A stretch of 64,000 nucleotides of DNA from Methanobrevibacter sp. (GCF_015062985.1 NZ_SUTI01000008.1:27588-91587); one strand, 5' to 3'; shown: positions 7,335-16,438, numbered from the stretch's first letter. The notes: generated by a model from the sequence alone, not told the origin. Numbers and translations are program-made.

Positions 7335-8006
7335 ATGAATCTATTTGAAAAATTTAATATAAAAACAGAGAATGAATATTTATACGATGTGGCGTTTACT
7401 CACGGTTCCTATTCAACTAAATATAGGTTAGATTACAATTACGAAAGATTGGAATTCTTGGGGGATTCCGTTTTGAGTTTAATTGTATCTGAATATCTGT
7501 ATGGTAAATACCCTCATTATGAAGAGGGAAAATTAACAAAATTAAGGGCAAATTATGTCTGTCAGTCTGCGTTAATTTATTACTCTCATGAATTGGGATT
7601 GCAGGAGTACCTTAAGGTCGCTGAGGAAGAATCGAATTTGACTAAAAATGAAATACTGTCAATTACAGCAGATATCTTCGAATCATTCCTGGGAGCAATA
7701 TTTTTAGATCAGGGCATGGAATTCGCAAAGGATTACGTGTCTAAGATTATTTTCAAATACATTGATGAGAATAAGATATTTTTTGCAGACTATAAATCTG
7801 CAATGAAAGAGTATGGGGACGCTAAAGATTTGGAAATCACATATGAAGTGTTGGATGAGCAGGGCGTACCTCATGATAAAATTTTCACAATGGCCATCCT
7901 AATCGATGGACAGGAAATGGGTATAGGAAAAGGTAAGAATAAAAAAGAAGCAGAGCAAGCAGCTGCTAAAGTAGCTATTAAAAAATTAAATATTAAGGTG
8001 TTTTAA
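7335..8006 (+). CDS. rnc: Ribonuclease III
   Basis: A 223-residue RNase III, the endonuclease that cuts double-stranded RNA in rRNA processing. The signature ERLEFLGDSVLSLIVSEYLY sits at about residues 37-56 and holds the catalytic acidic residues. A second acidic cluster, ITADIFESFLGAI, is at about 112-124, and a double-stranded-RNA-binding domain fills about 155-221. Length matches bacterial enzymes. RNase III is rare in archaea outside some methanogens. It abuts metX, whose ATG directly follows the stop, so the two are co-transcribed. Confidence 0.92.
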   Translation: MNLFEKFNIKTENEYLYDVAFTHGSYSTKYRLDYNYERLEFLGDSVLSLIVSEYLYGKYPHYEEGKLTKLRANYVCQSALIYYSHELGLQEYLKVAEEESNLTKNEILSITADIFESFLGAIFLDQGMEFAKDYVSKIIFKYIDENKIFFADYKSAMKEYGDAKDLEITYEVLDEQGVPHDKIFTMAILIDGQEMGIGKGKNKKEAEQAAAKVAIKKLNIKVF

Positions 8007-9473
8007 ATGAATAAGGAATCTGTGGGTATTGTTGAAACAGAATATCTTGATATAGAGGACCCTATTGAATTGGATAGTGGAAAAGTTCTTGAAAAAGTCA
8101 CCATTGCTTATGAAACCTATGGTGAACTCAATAAGGAAAGATCTAATGCTATCCTAATTTGTCATGCCTTAACCGGTGATGCCCATGCAGCAGGTTGGCA
8201 TAAAGGTGACAGAAAACCTGGATGGTGGGAAATGGTAATAGGCCCTGGCAAAGCTTTAGACAGTGAAAAATACTTCATAATCTGTTCTAATGTATTGGGA
8301 GGATGTAAAGGAACAACAGGCCCTAGTTCAATCAACCCTAAGACAGGCAAGGAATATGGTCTTGAATTTCCAGTAATCACAATTGGAGATATGGTTAATG
8401 TTCAGAAAAAATTAGTTGATCATTTTAACATCAATCAATTATATGCGGTCATCGGAGGATCAATGGGAGGAATGCAGGTCCTGGAATGGATGGTATCCTA
8501 TCCTAAAATGATGAAAAAAGCTATTCCGATAGCTACAGCTGCAATGTCCTATCCGCAACAGATTGCATTTAATGCGGTCGGCCGCCAATCAATATTCTCA
8601 GATCCTAACTGGAAGAGCGGAAACTACTATGATTCCGGTGAAATTCCAAGAAACGGTTTGTCACTGGCACGTATGATAGCTCACATCACTTATTTAAGCG
8701 ATGAATCAATGGATATCAAATTTGGACGCGGTCTCCAGGATAAGGATGAAATCAGTTATGACTTTACGGTTGATTTCCAGGTTGAAAGTTATTTGAAATA
8801 TCAAGGGGAATCATTTGTAAAACGATTTGATGCTAACAGTTATTTATACATCACAAAGGCCGTCGACTTGTTTGACCTTTCCATCAATGGTTCATTGATT
8901 GATGGATTTAAGGATGTCGAAGCAAAAATCGAGGTCATTTCAGTTGATTCGGATTGGTTATATCCAACAGAACAGAGTACTGAAATCGTAACAGCATTGA
9001 ATGCCAATGACGTGGAGGTATCATTTTCAGAGATAAAATCCAATTATGGTCATGATGCATTTTTACTTGAAAAGGGGCAACTGAACTATATCTTTGCCAA
9101 TTTCCTATCCGACAATGTTGTTGAAGATCTTATGATGGAGGAAATTGCCACCATTAAGGAGGATGCAGACGTTGTTGAAGCGGCCAAATTAATGTTGGAT
9201 AGGCATGTGACTCACATTCCTGTTGTGACTGATGACTATAAGCTGATTGGAATCGTCACAAGCTGGGACTTGTCAAAGTCAATCGCAACCGGTTCCAACC
9301 ACTTGAAGGATATAATGACAACAACCGTCAAATACTGTAATGCCGGCGATACCATAGAGGAAGTCGCTCGCCACATGCGCAAATTCGACATATCATGTCT
9401 TCCGGTTGTTGATGAAGACATGAAGGTTTTAGGTCTTATAACAACAGACCAAATAAGTAATTTACTCAGCTAA
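8007..9473 (+). CDS. metX: Homoserine O-acetyltransferase with C-terminal CBS pair
   Basis: A 488-residue fusion. Residues 1 to about 365 are the alpha/beta-hydrolase MetX, which acetylates homoserine from acetyl-CoA for methionine synthesis. The nucleophile elbow GGSMGG is at about residues 150-155, the acid is in VDSDWLYPTEQS, and the histidine is in YGHDAFLL. Residues of about 370-488 form two CBS motifs, which in other enzymes bind adenosyl ligands. This suggests allosteric control, plausibly by S-adenosylmethionine or ATP (inference). The fusion is known in methanogens. It starts directly after rnc. Confidence 0.92.
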   Translation: MNKESVGIVETEYLDIEDPIELDSGKVLEKVTIAYETYGELNKERSNAILICHALTGDAHAAGWHKGDRKPGWWEMVIGPGKALDSEKYFIICSNVLGGCKGTTGPSSINPKTGKEYGLEFPVITIGDMVNVQKKLVDHFNINQLYAVIGGSMGGMQVLEWMVSYPKMMKKAIPIATAAMSYPQQIAFNAVGRQSIFSDPNWKSGNYYDSGEIPRNGLSLARMIAHITYLSDESMDIKFGRGLQDKDEISYDFTVDFQVESYLKYQGESFVKRFDANSYLYITKAVDLFDLSINGSLIDGFKDVEAKIEVISVDSDWLYPTEQSTEIVTALNANDVEVSFSEIKSNYGHDAFLLEKGQLNYIFANFLSDNVVEDLMMEEIATIKEDADVVEAAKLMLDRHVTHIPVVTDDYKLIGIVTSWDLSKSIATGSNHLKDIMTTTVKYCNAGDTIEEVARHMRKFDISCLPVVDEDMKVLGLITTDQISNLLS

Positions 9474-9529
9474 ATTACTTCTTTTTTTAATTTTTTGGAG
9501 TCGTTAATATTTCACGAAGAGCTAAGTTT

Positions 9530-10201
9530 ATGGATGGTGCAAAAAAGGCAATTCCGATCACCCTGGGGTATGTTCCGATGGGAATAGGATATGCCGCCAT
9601 TGCAATAAAAGCGGGAATGACTCCATTCGAAACTATTTCAATGTCATTTTTGGTTTATGCAGGTGCAGGACAAATCATTGCAGCAACAATGGTTTTGAAC
9701 GGCACAACTGCAATGGCAATCATATTGACTAATTTTGTTGTAAATCTGAGATATTTCGTAATGTCCACATGTGTTTTAAACCAGGTTGAAGAATCAAACA
9801 CTCCACTGAATATTCTGGCGGCACATGTTACTGTCGATGAGTCATTTGCAATGTTTTCACTGAGTGATGATTCAAACATTTGGATATACCTTGGAATCGC
9901 GATAACTGCCTGGCTGAGCTGGTGTTTGGGAGCCGGAATCGGTGTTGTCCTGCTCGATTTGCTTCCGGTCATTGTTACAAACAGCTTTAACATTTCACTT
10001 TATGCATTGTTTGTTGCAATATTGGTCCCGTCAATCAAGGAATCAAGACAAATTGCACTTTTGGTTTTGATAACTGCAGTATTAAATGTTGTCTTAAGCC
10101 AATTTTTGGGAAATTGGTCATTGATTGTATCAACACTTGTAGGAGCAGCTGCTGGAATGTACATTGTTGATGATGAATACTTGCTTTCGGGTGATGCCTG
10201 A
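9530..10201 (+). CDS. azlC: AzlC family amino-acid exporter subunit
   Basis: A 223-residue multi-pass membrane protein of the AzlC family, the large subunit of a branched-chain amino-acid exporter. The family opening GAKKAIPITLGYVPMGIGYA and the FLVYAGAGQ region are clear. The first ATG (9530) has no ribosome binding site. In-frame homology seems to extend upstream (SRRAKF), and TTGGAG at 9495-9500 is correctly spaced for an ATT start at 9509, so the real protein may be 7 residues longer. The stop overlaps the start of azlD (TGATG). Confidence 0.88.
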   Translation: MDGAKKAIPITLGYVPMGIGYAAIAIKAGMTPFETISMSFLVYAGAGQIIAATMVLNGTTAMAIILTNFVVNLRYFVMSTCVLNQVEESNTPLNILAAHVTVDESFAMFSLSDDSNIWIYLGIAITAWLSWCLGAGIGVVLLDLLPVIVTNSFNISLYALFVAILVPSIKESRQIALLVLITAVLNVVLSQFLGNWSLIVSTLVGAAAGMYIVDDEYLLSGDA

Positions 10202-10515
10202 TGGATTACATCATGCTGGTCATTTTAGGGTGTGCCATTGTCACATTCATACCGAGGCTGATTCCTGCTTTATTCATTGATAAGCTGGATTTTTCACCCA
10301 AGGTGGAGAAATTCTTAAATTTAATTCCATATACTGCTCTGGCAGCCTTGATATGTCCTGGAGTATTGACTGTGGACAGCCAATTATGGTATATCGGATT
10401 GATTGGTGCGGTTGTAGCTGCAGGACTTGCCTGGAAGAAAGTTCCTCTTGGAGCTATTGTAATATTGACTGTGGTGGTCCTGATAACGGTTTATTCTATT
10501 GTTCCCTTCTTTTGA
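10201..10515 (+). CDS. azlD: AzlD family amino-acid exporter subunit
   Basis: A 104-residue membrane protein with three or four hydrophobic segments, matching the small AzlD partner of AzlC (MLVILGCAIVTFIPRLIPAL at the start, LIPYTALAAL in the middle). Its ATG overlaps the azlC stop, so the two are translationally coupled. The 3' end overlaps the convergent MATE pseudogene by 25 bases. Confidence 0.88.
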   Translation: MDYIMLVILGCAIVTFIPRLIPALFIDKLDFSPKVEKFLNLIPYTALAALICPGVLTVDSQLWYIGLIGAVVAAGLAWKKVPLGAIVILTVVVLITVYSIVPFF

Positions 10516-11889
10516 ATGTGTAGGCTTAAGGGACGAGTTTTTTCTGGTTCATCGCGTGCAATTCTTGAATTCAGCATTCTTCTAAGCACTAAAAGCATTA
10601 GGACTGTTTCAATAATATTGCTTAGGGCCACTGATAGTAATACTCCGAAACTGTTTAGACCTAATAAATGGCCGAATATTAATATAAAGATCACAACGGT
10701 TATTAGATTAAATATAATGAAAATTAATGTGTAGATACTCTTTTCAAGACCTAAAAATACATAACTGCATCCTGTGATTAGTGGAGCTGTAATTATGTAG
10801 ATTATAGAAAATATCAGCAGGTTTTTAACTTCATTAATAACAACATATTCCGTTGAAAATATGCTTATAATAGGATTGTGGAATATTGTGAGTCCCAGTG
10901 AAATGAACAGTGCAATGCCTAATCCAAATGCGAATATTTTTATTATTGTTTTTTCTGATTTCAATAAATCTTTTTGCACCCGCTAAATGTCCGATAACAA
11001 TACCCAATCCTTTTGCAATGCCTAGAATTGGGGTAAATATTGTTGTTTGTATATTAAGCATTATAATGTATGAAAAAACGGTAACAGGCGTTGCGTAAAT
11101 GTGAATAGAAATTGTAATAATCATTCCAAGAAGGCTTAAAATGATGCCGTCCAAAATGATTGGAAAGGCCAATACAATAATTTCCTTTATGATTTTCCAT
11201 TCTAATTTGAATTTTTTCGGATGAATTTCCACCAGTGTATCATTTTTAATTGAATATATGTGGATAAACAAAATGGCTGAAAATAATCCTCCTATGATTG
11301 TTGAAATAGCTGCCCCAACCATCCTCATTTTCAAATTAAAAATCAATATCGGGTCCAAAACGATATTTAAAATATTTCCCGCTGTAATGATGATGGTTGC
11401 TCTTTTAGTATCTCCTTCACTGCCTAAAATGGCGGAAAAGTAATTGTTTAGCATAATCATGATAATGAAGCCTAGACAAGGTGCAATATAAGCATATATC
11501 ATATTACTATATTCCATGATACCCGCCATTGCACAGATAGGTTTGATAAGTGGTATGGTGATAATAGGAAATATGATGGAGCATACTAAAATTAAAAATA
11601 GGCCATGTTCGGCATATTTTTCCGTCATTTCTATTTCTTTTGCTCCAAAGGCATTTGAAATTAAAACATTGGCTGCCCTGCCGATACCGTCACCAACTTT
11701 ATTTATAGTATAGATGACATTTGCAATATATCCCATGCATATAACAGCTGTGGTGCCTAAACCGCCAATCCAGAAAAGGTCAATAAGGGCATATAGGGAA
11801 TTTAAAAATAAAAGAATTATGATTGGTATGGATAGCATTATTGTTGATTTTACTGGATTTAATTGGATTTCTTGTACATGTATGCTCAT
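10491..11889 (-). pseudogene. MATE family efflux transporter, frameshifted
   Basis: Two overlapping frames encode consecutive parts of one MATE exporter. The N-terminal 300 or so residues read from ATG 11889 (ending in GLGIVIGHLAGAKRF), and the C-terminal part resumes in another frame (LLKSEKTIIKIFAFGLG) down to 10491. The frame changes between about 10985 and 10955. In relatives some 8-15 residues separate GAKR and the KSEK region, so a short out-of-frame deletion is likely. If real, the gene is broken; a sequencing error is the alternative. MATE proteins use Na+ or H+ gradients to export drugs and metabolites. A second, intact MATE gene is at 21778. Confidence 0.75.
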
Positions 11890-12380
11890 AATCTCTAATC
11901 AATTATATATTTTTAATAACTTAAATAATATATGCAATTTGTTTAGTCTATTAATGAATTTGGTTTATTCTGTAATATAAATCGGAAACTTTTTGTTAAA
12001 ATGTGAATTCAACGAATTTTTATTTGTTAATGTAAAATATATTTGAAAAAATTTTTTAGTCCCAAGCAGATGTTGTAGGAAAATGGTGTGGATATAATGA
12101 ATTGTTTAGTATGATTTTTTCTGCTTGAAACTGTGCGTGTAACATCAAATGTGTTAATGAAATTTTACATATGTTAAAGATGGATTACCTTATATATAAA
12201 TGTTTCGATTTTATTTTGCTATTAAAAAAAGAAATTAAATCGCTTAAAATTATATTTTAATAATTAATAATTTGTCAATAACATAAAAATAAATTTATAA
12301 TTTTAATATTTTAAATTAAATTATTTTTAAGTATTTATAATTGTTTAAAATAAATTTAATCAAATTAATTTATAACAGTT
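11890..12380. other. Long AT-rich intergenic region with a possible minus-strand RNA
   Basis: No convincing gene. On the minus strand a strong TATA-like box lies at about 12203-12191, and an 8-base inverted repeat (CAAGCAGA at 12063-12070 and TCTGCTTG at 12120-12127) is followed by a T-run near 12051-12046. This could be a roughly 125-base small RNA or a leftover of decayed sequence. A leader for the MATE pseudogene starting this far upstream would be about 280 bases long, which is unusual. Confidence 0.3.
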
Positions 12381-12383
12381 AAG

Positions 12384-12440
12384 TTTATATACTATGTAAT
12401 GTAACATTAACATAAGTAATTAGTTTTTAACATAATTACT
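12384..12440 (+). promoter_or_regulatory. Promoter with two palindromic operators for the XRE regulator
   Basis: A TATA box, TTTATATA, is at 12384-12391, predicting a transcription start near 12413. Two inverted repeats lie over and just after that point: TAATGT-A-ACATTA at 12397-12409, and AGTAATTA at 12415-12422 with TAATTACT at 12433-12440 (8 bases, perfect). They are placed to block transcription and are likely autoregulatory operators of the helix-turn-helix protein encoded next. Confidence 0.6.
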
Positions 12441-12489
12441 AATGTACTTAAATACTTTTTGCAAAAATGAATTAATTTGTGGCAATACT

Positions 12490-12726
12490 ATGAGAACCAT
12501 GATTAAATATTTAAGACAAGAGCTCAAAATGAGCCAAAAGGAACTTGGGGATAAAGTTGGAGTCACCCGACAAACCATTAATGCGCTTGAAAATGGAAGG
12601 TATAATCCATCTTTATTTTTAGCATATGAAATAACCCAGGTTTTTAACAAAATGATGTTTAAAGGAGATCGGGAGAAGTATTTTGTTATGGAAGAAATAT
12701 TTATTTTCGATGATGATTATTATTAG
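12490..12726 (+). CDS. XRE family helix-turn-helix transcriptional regulator
   Basis: A 78-residue Cro/CI-type DNA-binding protein. The helix-turn-helix MSQKELGDKVGVTRQTINALENGRYNPS is at about residues 14-41, followed by a short tail rich in Asp and Tyr. Start choice: ATG 12490, or 12499 just after. The open frame extends upstream to 12442, but that stretch lies close to the transcription start. It heads a block of two DUF4013 membrane proteins and an ABC transporter and probably represses it, through the palindromes at 12397-12440. Confidence 0.85.
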   Translation: MRTMIKYLRQELKMSQKELGDKVGVTRQTINALENGRYNPSLFLAYEITQVFNKMMFKGDREKYFVMEEIFIFDDDYY

Positions 12727-12736
12727 GTGATAAAAA

Positions 12737-13468
12737 ATGATTTTAGATATATACAAAGACGCATTAGAATATTCAGCTAAGGACTGGAAGAAACTTGTGA
12801 TATTGGGAGTAATCTGTTTCTTCAGTTTCTTATTGCTTCCTGCCTTTTTGATTACAGGATATAATTATAGGGTTATCAACACTGCAGTACATGGAATTAT
12901 CAACGGAAGAGATCCATTGCCTGAATTTGATGATTTGATAAGCATGTTCATTGATGGGGTAAAGGTAGTGATTGTTCAAATCGCCTATCTTATTGTACCA
13001 TGCATCATATTCCTAATATTTGCAGTTGCTGCAGGATCTATTGATGGAACTCTATCATCTGTATTGTTGCTTATAGGATGCCTGCTTGCATTTGTTTGTT
13101 TTGTAGTTTCAGAATTGATGATTCAAATGGGAATATGCCACATGGCATACAATGAGGGGGCATTTTCAAAAGCATTTGCATTCAGTGAGATAAAAGAGGT
13201 CATTGATGAAATTGGATGGTTTGAATGTCTTATGACCTTAATCGGATTGATTATCATAACTGTTGTAATTTCATCTGTCGTAACCGCACTTATCGGATTA
13301 ATATTTGCAGCATTTGGATTTTCAGGTGCGGTATTGGGTGCTGACCCAAGCGGAATATTCTTATTGGGCGTATTCATCAATTCAGCAGTAGCAATGTTTA
13401 TTGTTGGACCATATTTGAGCATATTCAATTCAAGATCCATTGGATTATTATACACAATGCAAATTTAG
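12737..13468 (+). CDS. DUF4013 membrane protein
   Basis: A 243-residue protein with about six hydrophobic segments, matching the DUF4013 family, which is common in Methanobacteriales. The family pattern GYNYRVINTAVHGIINGRDPLPEFDD is broken here into GYNYRVINTAVHG and GRDPLPEFDDL (about residues 44-72). GGTG precedes the ATG. It lies 10 bases after the regulator gene and is followed by a paralogue, so the three are one operon. The function of DUF4013 is unknown; a role in envelope stress or antimicrobial resistance is only suggested by the adjacent ABC exporter. Confidence 0.75.
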   Translation: MILDIYKDALEYSAKDWKKLVILGVICFFSFLLLPAFLITGYNYRVINTAVHGIINGRDPLPEFDDLISMFIDGVKVVIVQIAYLIVPCIIFLIFAVAAGSIDGTLSSVLLLIGCLLAFVCFVVSELMIQMGICHMAYNEGAFSKAFAFSEIKEVIDEIGWFECLMTLIGLIIITVVISSVVTALIGLIFAAFGFSGAVLGADPSGIFLLGVFINSAVAMFIVGPYLSIFNSRSIGLLYTMQI

Positions 13469-13477
13469 GTGATTATC

Positions 13478-14314
13478 ATGGCAAGCATAACAGACTGTGT
13501 TGTTGAAGGGTTAAAATACCCTTTCAATGACCTCAAAAAACTTTTAGGATTCGGCGCACTATTTGCATTAATGAGTGTATTATCAACATATATAGGACTC
13601 AAATCTTTTGATATTTTCAGAGATATGGTGCATATTGCTGAAATGACAAATGGCACTGTTTCAAAGATACCGTTTTCACAGTTGCCTGCAGGAGACATTA
13701 ACATTGTACTTGCTTTGGCTGTTCTCAGCTTTATTGTTTCATTGTTCATATTGGGATATCAGTATGATATTTTAAAATTCTCAATAGACAAAAAATCAGA
13801 CCTTCCAGGATTCAGCGACATAATTGGAATGCTTACTAAAGGAATAAAATACTTTATCGTAACCCTAGCGTACAATATAATTCCAATGCTAGTACTGGCA
13901 GGAGGAGTAGTGCTTTTGAACGACTCATCTGCATTGCTATTTGTCATGCTGATTGCAGGGCTGCTGTTCATAATCGCATATTTCCTTATGATCATGGCCC
14001 TGAACAATATGGTTGATTATGACAGCCTTAAAAAAGCATTTGACTTTAGGGAAATAACTGATAAGATAGCTAATCTCGGATGGGGAAAATACATAGGAAT
14101 AATTATATTCACATTGATTGTAATGATGATTATCTCAGTTGCGGTAAGCTTTATATTAAGCTTTATAACTGTGGGATTTGCTGCAGCTATCAACAATCAG
14201 GCAGTAGTCATATCATTTGTCATTGCAATAATTGAAGGATTATTCATAGACTCCTATATGGCTTTATTCTTCAATAGAGTCTGCGGATTAGTATATAGAG
14301 AAGCAATTAAATAG
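13478..14314 (+). CDS. DUF4013 membrane protein, paralogue
   Basis: A 278-residue multi-pass membrane protein and diverged paralogue of the upstream gene. The equivalent motif is GYQYDILKFSIDKKSDLPGF at about residues 90-109. GGTG at 13467-13470 is correctly spaced for ATG 13478. A GTG at 13469 would overlap the ribosome binding site and is rejected. A hairpin with a T-run follows the gene, so the ABC genes after it have their own ribosome binding site and perhaps partial read-through. Confidence 0.75.
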   Translation: MASITDCVVEGLKYPFNDLKKLLGFGALFALMSVLSTYIGLKSFDIFRDMVHIAEMTNGTVSKIPFSQLPAGDINIVLALAVLSFIVSLFILGYQYDILKFSIDKKSDLPGFSDIIGMLTKGIKYFIVTLAYNIIPMLVLAGGVVLLNDSSALLFVMLIAGLLFIIAYFLMIMALNNMVDYDSLKKAFDFREITDKIANLGWGKYIGIIIFTLIVMMIISVAVSFILSFITVGFAAAINNQAVVISFVIAIIEGLFIDSYMALFFNRVCGLVYREAIK

Positions 14315-14317
14315 TTG

Positions 14318-14351
14318 GAATGTTTAAACACATTCTAATTACTTTTTTTTT
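14318..14351 (+). terminator. Hairpin and T-run after the DUF4013 genes
   Basis: GAATGT at 14318-14323 pairs with ACATTC at 14330-14335 around a six-base loop. An eight-T run starts at 14343. The ABC ATPase gene begins at 14376, so this could attenuate rather than fully stop transcription. Confidence 0.5.
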
Positions 14352-14375
14352 AATTATTTTGGGGAGATTTTTATC

Positions 14376-15293
14376 ATGTTAGACTACGTTATCGAGACAA
14401 ACAACTTGACAAAGAGATATTCCGGAAATATGGTGGTGGATTCTGTAAACATGCATGTTGAGAAAGGAAAGATCTACGGGTTGCTCGGCAAGAATGGAGC
14501 CGGAAAAACCACAACAATGTGTATGCTTTTAAATCTGACATATCCGAGCGGCGGAGAGATATTTCTCTTTGGCAGTGATTCAAGAAAGCATTCAAAGGAG
14601 ATATATTCTAAGATAGGCTCCATAATTGAAACTCCAGGTTTCTATGAAAATCTCACAGCATATGAAAACTTGAAAATCATTGCTAAATTAAGGGGAAACT
14701 ATAACCCTTCAGATATTGAGTCAGTTCTTGAAATGGTTAACCTGCACCATGAAAAATCAAAAAAATTCAAGGATTTTTCACTGGGCATGAAACAACGCTT
14801 GGGAATAGCGGCGGCTATCATGCACAGTCCTGAACTTTTGATTTTAGATGAGCCGATCAACGGGCTTGATCCTTTTGGGATTAAGGAAATCCGCTCATTG
14901 CTTAAAAGATTATCTAATGAATGGGGTATAACTATCCTAATTTCATCCCATATCCTAAGCGAAATAGAAAACATTGCTGACGTAATAGGCTTTATGGATG
15001 AGGGAGTTTTGATTGAAGAGATTACACGCGAAGAGCTGTATGAAAGATTGGATAAGCATGTTGAATTTGAAGTTTCCAACACTGATTTGGCAGTAAATAT
15101 TTTTAAAGAACTGGAACTCAAAGAGAATGAGGATTTCACAGTCATCGAAAATAGAATTTGCCTGTATACTCATCTGGAGTTAAGGGATAAATTCAATGCG
15201 TTATTTGTTCGGGCAGGAATGGACGTAAGAAAAGTAAACCTATGTGAAGAAAATCTGGAGGAGTTCTTCACCAGATTCATATCAAACAATTGA
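14376..15293 (+). CDS. ABC transporter ATP-binding protein (BcrA type)
   Basis: A 305-residue ABC ATPase. Walker A, GLLGKNGAGKTT, is at about residues 36-47. The signature, FSLGMKQRLGIA, is at about 133-144, and Walker B, LLILDEPINGLDP, follows. The C-terminal 80 residues match the bacitracin/lantibiotic-resistance (BcrA/CcmA-type) ATPases. The partner permease starts 9 bases downstream. Together they form an ABC-2 type exporter, plausibly for peptides or antibiotics, under the same regulator as the DUF4013 genes (inference). Confidence 0.9.
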   Translation: MLDYVIETNNLTKRYSGNMVVDSVNMHVEKGKIYGLLGKNGAGKTTTMCMLLNLTYPSGGEIFLFGSDSRKHSKEIYSKIGSIIETPGFYENLTAYENLKIIAKLRGNYNPSDIESVLEMVNLHHEKSKKFKDFSLGMKQRLGIAAAIMHSPELLILDEPINGLDPFGIKEIRSLLKRLSNEWGITILISSHILSEIENIADVIGFMDEGVLIEEITREELYERLDKHVEFEVSNTDLAVNIFKELELKENEDFTVIENRICLYTHLELRDKFNALFVRAGMDVRKVNLCEENLEEFFTRFISNN

Positions 15294-15302
15294 GGTGATT
15301 TG

Positions 15303-16028
15303 ATGTTGACATTTATTGAAATGGAGTTTTTAAAGCTCAAAAGGTCAAGAATATTTCTGTTAAGTTTAATGGGAGCTATTCTCCCGCCATTGCTGATGTT
15401 TATTGCGGTCACATCTTTTGGTGAGGGGAATACTTTTGAAATGCTGTTCAGCAATGTGAATATGTACATGTCCGCAATGTTTGCAATCATGATTTTTGCG
15501 ATAATCATATCATACCTCTTCGGAAGGGAATACAACGAGCATACTCTTAAGACAATGCTGACCATTCCAGTGTCAAGGGAAAAATTTCTGGCAAGCAAAT
15601 ATATCATGTTTTTGACATGGATTATGATTCTAACAGTAGTGACAAGCATATCAACACTCATATTTGGCTTTATTGCAGGTCTTGAAGGATTTAGCTTAAA
15701 ACTGTTTATTGATAGCTTTGAACAGCTTCTATATGCTAATATGCTATTGTTTTTAACATTCTCTCCGTTTGTATTCGTTTCATTATTCATTACAAATATG
15801 GTTCCCGCAATGGTTGGAGGAGCGGGATTGACATTAGTGAATCTGATGGTTTACGGACAGAACTGGGCTCCGTATGTGCCGTGGGTATGCCCATATCTGA
15901 TTGCATCCGGTGAAATAGCTGAATATAGTGCGGGCATTGGTGTTTCTTATGCCATCATTCTAGCCACTTTCATAATAGGTCTTGCGATTTCATATCTATA
16001 TTTTACCAGAGCCGATGTTTCGCTTTAG
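15303..16028 (+). CDS. ABC-2 type transporter permease
   Basis: A 241-residue permease with six hydrophobic segments and the typical opening FIEMEFLKLKRSRIF that precedes the first membrane helix in BcrB/LanE-like permeases. The motif YLFGREYNEHTLKTML at about residues 75-90 is characteristic of the family. GAGGTG precedes the ATG at 15303; the TTG at 15300 is rejected. It is the membrane partner of the ATPase upstream. Confidence 0.87.
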   Translation: MLTFIEMEFLKLKRSRIFLLSLMGAILPPLLMFIAVTSFGEGNTFEMLFSNVNMYMSAMFAIMIFAIIISYLFGREYNEHTLKTMLTIPVSREKFLASKYIMFLTWIMILTVVTSISTLIFGFIAGLEGFSLKLFIDSFEQLLYANMLLFLTFSPFVFVSLFITNMVPAMVGGAGLTLVNLMVYGQNWAPYVPWVCPYLIASGEIAEYSAGIGVSYAIILATFIIGLAISYLYFTRADVSL

Positions 16029-16035
16029 ATTTTAC

Positions 16036-16049
16036 TTTTCAAATGCTCT
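16036..16049 (+). promoter_or_regulatory. Shared repair-regulon motif, copy 3
   Basis: Reads TTTTCAAATGCTCT on the plus strand. TTTAAATATAA begins about 9 bases downstream as a TATA box, and the small zinc-ribbon gene starts 48 bases after the motif. Confidence 0.7.
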
Positions 16050-16097
16050 TAATGCAAATTTAAATATAATCATGTAAATAGTAGATATGGTGATATT

Positions 16098-16373
16098 ATG
16101 AATGACTTTGAAAATCAGAAATTCTGCCAATCCTGTGCAATGCCACTAGCAGACGATGAATTATTTGGAACCAATGCAGATGGAACCAAAAACGAAGATT
16201 ACTGCATCTACTGCTTTAAAGATGGTGAATTCACTTCAGACATGTCAATGGATGAAATGATGAATTTCTGCATCGATAAAATGGTTGAAGTTCATCCGGA
16301 AATTGATAAGGATGAAGCCAGTGCAATGATGAGCGAAGTATTTCCTAAATTGAAAAGATGGGCGAATGATTAG
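16098..16373 (+). CDS. Putative zinc-ribbon domain protein (91 aa)
   Basis: A 91-residue protein of the putative zinc-ribbon family found in bacteria and archaea, with CQSCAMPL at residues 10-17, then the family-typical FGTNADGTKNEDYCIYC, and a MSMDEMMNFC block. The four Cys of CQSC and CIYC probably bind zinc. Relatives sit in putative stress or transcription regulators; no function is proven. GGTG precedes the ATG. Its promoter carries the shared 14-base motif, which suggests co-regulation with the DNA-repair genes. A long T-run follows the gene. Confidence 0.8.
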   Translation: MNDFENQKFCQSCAMPLADDELFGTNADGTKNEDYCIYCFKDGEFTSDMSMDEMMNFCIDKMVEVHPEIDKDEASAMMSEVFPKLKRWAND

Positions 16374-16438
16374 TTCCATCCCTTTTCTCTTTTTTTTTTA
16401 ATTAAATTTTAAGTATTATTACTTTTTAATATTATATC

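Noticed and set aside
15170..15790. A 206-residue open frame on the minus strand over the ABC permease
   Set aside because: The plus strand encodes a clear permease with family motifs, and the minus frame has no ribosome binding site or recognisable domain.
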